From contig NC_088304.1 in NCBI RefSeq assembly GCF_032854445.1, positions 4,898,001 through 4,962,000 of the forward strand: a stretch of DNA of 64,000 nt, in the 5' to 3' direction. The stretch comes from Liolophura sinensis. Taxonomy: Eukaryota; Mollusca; Polyplacophora; Chitonida; Chitonidae. The position numbers were made by a program, and so were the translations under genes. Shown here one piece after another: positions 61,501 through 64,000 of the stretch (positions are counted from its first letter, which is position 1; each line of letters starts with the position of its first letter). The notes under the pieces were generated by a model. That model ran no database searches. It was given only the letters and a program-made list of their open reading frames with translations, and was not told where the DNA came from.

Positions 61501-63556
61501 ATCTTCCTGCTGTACTGTGGTGTTATGTGAATACCTGATAGGAGACCAGGAGGTAGGTATTCAGCAGGTGGTTACTGGAGCTAGGGGTGGGGGTTTGATC
61601 TTCCTGCTGTACTGTGGTGTTATGTGAATACCTGATAGGAGACCAGGAGGTAGGTATTCAGCAGGTGGTTACTGGAGCTAGGGGTGGGGGTTTGATCTTC
61701 CTGCTGTACTGTGGTGTTATGTGAATACCTGATATGAGACCAAAAGGTAGGTGTTCAGCAGGTGGTTACAGGAGCTAGGGGTGGGGGTTTGATCTTCCTG
61801 CTGTACTGTGGTGTTATGTGAATACCTGATACCAGACCAGAAGGCAGGGGTTCAGCAGGTGGTTACTGGAGCTAGGGGTGGGGGTTTGATCTTCCTGCTG
61901 TACTGTGGTGTTATGTGAATACCTGATAGGAGACCAGGAGGTAGGTATTCAAGCAGGTGGTTATTGGAGCTAGGGTGGAGGTTTGATCTTCCTGCTGTAC
62001 TGTGGTGTGATGTGAATACCTGATAGGAGACCAGGAGGTAGGTGTTCAGCAGGTGGTTATTGTAGCTAGGGGTGGGGGTTTGATCTTCCTGCTGTACTGT
62101 GGTGTTATGTGAATACCTGATAGGAGACCAGGAGGTAGGTGTTCAGCAGGTGGTTGCAGGAGCTAGGGGTGGGGGATTGATCTTCCTGCTGTACTGTGGT
62201 GTGACGTAAACACCTGATACCAAACCAGGAGGTAGGTGTTCAGCAGGTGGTTATTGGAGCTAGGGGTGGAGGTTTGATCTTCCTGCTGTACTGTGGTGTG
62301 ATGTAAATACCTGATAGGAGACCAGGAGGTAGGTGTTCAGCAGGTGGTACAGGAGCTGGGGTGGGGGTTTTGATTTTTCTGCTGTACTGTGGTGTGATGT
62401 AAATACCTGATAGGAGACCAGGAGGTAGGTGTTCAGCAGGTGGTTACAGGAGCTGGGGTGGGGGTTTGATTTTTCCTGCTGTACTGTGGTGTTATGTGAA
62501 TACCTGATATGAGACCAAAAGGTAGGTGTTCAGCAGGTGGTTATTGGAGCTAGGGGTGGAGGTTTGATCTTCCTGCTGTACTGTGGTGTGATGTAAATAC
62601 CTGATAGGAGAGCAGGAGGTAGGTGTTCACCAGGTGCTTACAGGAGCTGGGGGTGGGGGTTTGATCTTCCTGCTGTACTGTGGTGTTATGTGAATACCTG
62701 ATATGAGACCAAAAAGGTAGGTGTTCACCAGGTGGTTACTGGAGCTAGGGGTGGGGGTTTGATCTTCCTGCTGTACTGTGGTGTTATGTGAATACCTGAT
62801 ACCAGACCAGGAGGTAGGGTGTTCACCAGGTGGTTACAGGAGCTAGGGGTGGGGTTTGATCTTCCTGCTGTACTGTGGTGTGCTGTGAATACCTGATACC
62901 AGACCAGGAGGAAGTTGTTCAGAAGGGGGTTACTGGAGCTGGGGGTGGGGGTCTGATCTTCCTACTGTACTGTGGTGTTATGTGAATACCTGATACCAGA
63001 CCAGGAGGTAGGTGTTCAGCCAGGTGCTTACAGGAGCTGGGGGTGGGGGGTTGATCTTCCTGCTGTACTGTGGTGTTATGTGAATACCTGATATGAGACC
63101 AAAAGGTAGGTGTTCAGCAGGTGGTTATTGGAGCTAGGGGTGGAGGTTTGATCTTCCTGCTGTACTGTGGTGTTATGTGAAATACCTGATAGGAGACCAG
63201 GAGGTAGGTATTCAGCAGGTGGTTATTGGAGCTAGGGTGGAGGTTTGATCTTCCTGCTGTACTGTGGTGTGATGTGAATACCTGAAGGAGACCAGGAGGT
63301 AGGTGTTCACCAGGTGGTTATTGTAGCTAGGGGTGGGGGTTTGATCTTCCTGCTGTACTGTGGTGTGATGTGAATACCTGATAGGAGACCAGGAGGTAGG
63401 TGTTCAGCAGGTGGTTACTGGAGCTAGGGGTGGGGGTTTGATCTTCCTGTTGCAGGTAACATGCAGGAAGCGATGTAGAGATGGTCCACACATAGGCATG
63501 GTAATCAGCTGAGTTCCTTGCTTAATACAGTCCAGGTGAGGCACATCTGCAATGTC
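55576..63556 (-). CDS. TLDc-domain protein (partial, 5' end outside window)
   Basis: Seven exons read right to left: a 63556-63461, b 59643-59573, c 58395-58297, d 57374-57301, e 56843-56689, f 56281-56189, g 55662-55576 (TAA). Phases agree at every junction, giving 224 residues plus stop. The TLDc core is recognisable: SWSLLYSSNDHGLSANRF (exons b/c), YHGPSVMLIAFEGNHVYCVA (c), EDGSVFGGADCQLIQVSPSY (d), GLFLWNEKSRDKRRGIQIGK (e), then the terminal strand LHSIEVWSVGN (e/f). A charged helix (QMKQKQWEKKEVEKSRQQ) and a short tail ending HARR follow. The exon a donor (CAT|GTTACC) is weak and the least certain splice site. TLDc proteins (OXR1, NCOA7, MEAK7, TBC1D24) are linked to oxidative-stress protection and V-ATPase binding. 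The C-terminal EVW.VG plus trailing helix is nearest to MEAK7/EAK-7 in my memory, but similarity is weak, so no symbol is given. The last exon has a diverged second copy downstream. Confidence 0.85.
57040..57125 (+). mobile_element. SINE family A, decayed fragment
   Basis: GTGGGAAGGTCTGCAAGTAA, CATAATGTTGGCCACC and a short ATAAACAAAT tail, between TLDc exons d and e. Confidence 0.65.
57538..57722. mobile_element. MITE family 1, right end lost
   Basis: CTAATTCTTCCACCTTTTCG start and GTCTCCAAAATCAAATTAAA interior. In the TLDc intron between exons c and d. Confidence 0.65.
57898..58142 (+). mobile_element. SINE family A, nearly full length, decayed
   Basis: GGTTAGTGTGGTAGCGCAGC, ACAATGACCCAGGAGCCTCT, GGAGTTCAAACC and the tail with CCAATCAAATAAAA. 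In the TLDc intron between exons c and d. Confidence 0.88.
58504..58706. mobile_element. MITE family 2
   Basis: Inverted ends AATGACCTAAA and TTTAGGTCATT. The interior shares AACCTCAAAACACCTTTCTA with the 31.3-kb copy. Just right of TLDc exon c. Confidence 0.7.
58826..59105 (-). mobile_element. SINE family A, reverse, with internal duplication
   Basis: ACTGGTGTTCTACGCCGTAC through GCTGTGCTAGCACGCAGG. A GATGAAGCCAG-containing segment occurs twice. Confidence 0.88.
59205..59530 (-). mobile_element. SINE family B, long reverse copy
   Basis: GTGAGTGCTTGGGGTTTAAC, TTTTTCAGTCATATAACGAT, GATACGGGTCAACCAGTCGT and AACGCCAAGCGAGGAAGTTA. The longest B copy here, just right of SINE A 58826-59105 and left of TLDc exon b. 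Confidence 0.85.
59992..63441. repeat. Minisatellite, about 96-bp unit, about 36 copies, first unit inverted
   Basis: Unit blocks: CTGTACTGTGGTGTTATGTG, AATACCTGATAGGAGACCAG, GAGGTAGGTGTTCAGCAGGT, GGAGCTAGGGGTGGGGGTTT, GATCTTCCTG. It fills most of the TLDc intron between exons a and b and stops about 20 bp from the exon a donor. The leftmost unit (59995-60085) is in opposite orientation. On the minus strand each unit contains CCTATCAG|GTATTC, an AG|GT junction. Confidence 0.95.
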
Positions 63557-63604
63557 CTGGGGAAACATCCAAGTGTGACAAGAATTAAAACACAGGGTTT
63601 ATAT

Positions 63605-63745
63605 ATTTGATTGGTGTTTTACAGCGAACTCAAAATTATTTAACTTTATAAGACCGCGGCCAAGCATTATGAAGGGGATTACGCTTAATCATCCGCAGGT
63701 TGCTACAGATCTTCCCACATACGCCAGAGAGGAAGCCAGCATGGC
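63605..63745 (-). mobile_element. SINE family A, 3' half, reverse
   Basis: TTTGATTGGTGTTTTACAGC, CATCCGCAGGTTGCTACAGA and GGAAGCCAGCATGG. In the intron upstream of TLDc exon a. Confidence 0.85.
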
Positions 63746-64000
63746 CTTTTTTTCTTGTTTTTTTCATAAGCGCAGTGATAACACTATATGGGTTATTGCC
63801 TCACATCCAAACCAAATTCAATGATGAAACAGAAGACAGAAAACTTGACAAAATGTACAATACAAACCTTGGGCACAGCCCTAGGTATAGACTCCAATAT
63901 ACCTCATTATTACTCTATTTAAATGACCTAATTTTTAATACATGATAAAAGTTGCCCATTTTTTCTCATTCTAGCCATTGATCTTGGAGAGGTCTTTTAC

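Noticed and set aside
63959-64000. Possible further TLDc exon (VKDLSKING) at the right edge
   Set aside because: The frame hits TAG without a proper GT donor, and too little sequence remains to judge.

Overview
The window is nuclear DNA from an animal, probably a mollusc or another lophotrochozoan. The genes are split by GT-AG introns and encode animal proteins: FBXO21, tektin-1, the SLC25A1 citrate carrier and a TLDc-domain protein. The non-coding DNA is AT-rich and full of short tRNA-derived elements, and I recall the tails of two of these families from mollusc genomes. The taxon is an inference from recalled repeats, not a match I could run. I see no prokaryotic genes, CRISPR array or virus.

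Layout. (1) 843-15122 (+): eleven exons of FBXO21, complete at the C-terminus; the F-box exon(s) lie left of the window. (2) 15123-21187: convergent intergenic DNA. (3) 21188-25030 (-): complete tektin-1 in five coding exons plus a probable 5' non-coding exon near 25.7-25.8 kb. (4) About 25.82-26.18 kb: a CpG-richer, probably bidirectional promoter. (5) 26177-44076 (+): complete SLC25A1 in seven exons, with a 12.8-kb first intron. (6) 44077-55575: convergent intergenic DNA with minisatellites and SINEs. (7) 55576-63556 (-): the seven 3'-most exons of a TLDc-domain gene; its 5' part lies beyond the right edge. Every exon junction was joined by hand and keeps frame: 549 visible residues for FBXO21, 402 for tektin-1, 325 for SLC25A1 and 224 visible for the TLDc protein.

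The most unusual signal is not a gene. Tandem duplications repeatedly include exon-intron boundaries. Before FBXO21 exon H (7786) there are seven partial copies of the 3' splice site plus about 70 nt of exon. SLC25A1 exon 2 (39115-39325) has about 16 copies of its 3' splice site plus about 28 exon nt upstream, with an older block at 37.4-37.7 kb. Its 5' splice site is also carried into a 74-bp, three-copy repeat downstream. The last coding exon of the TLDc gene has a second, diverged copy 88 bp further on. The acceptor-side units contain AG|GT, the junction required by the model of intron gain through tandem duplication. A further 3.4-kb array of about 36 units fills the intron behind TLDc exon a and starts with one inverted unit, giving a 182-bp near-palindrome.

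The four genes have no shared pathway that I can see. FBXO21 is a ubiquitin-ligase adaptor, tektin-1 an axonemal filament protein, SLC25A1 a mitochondrial citrate exporter, and TLDc proteins are often linked to oxidative-stress or V-ATPase functions. The only arrangement suggesting co-regulation is the head-to-head TEKT1/SLC25A1 pair.
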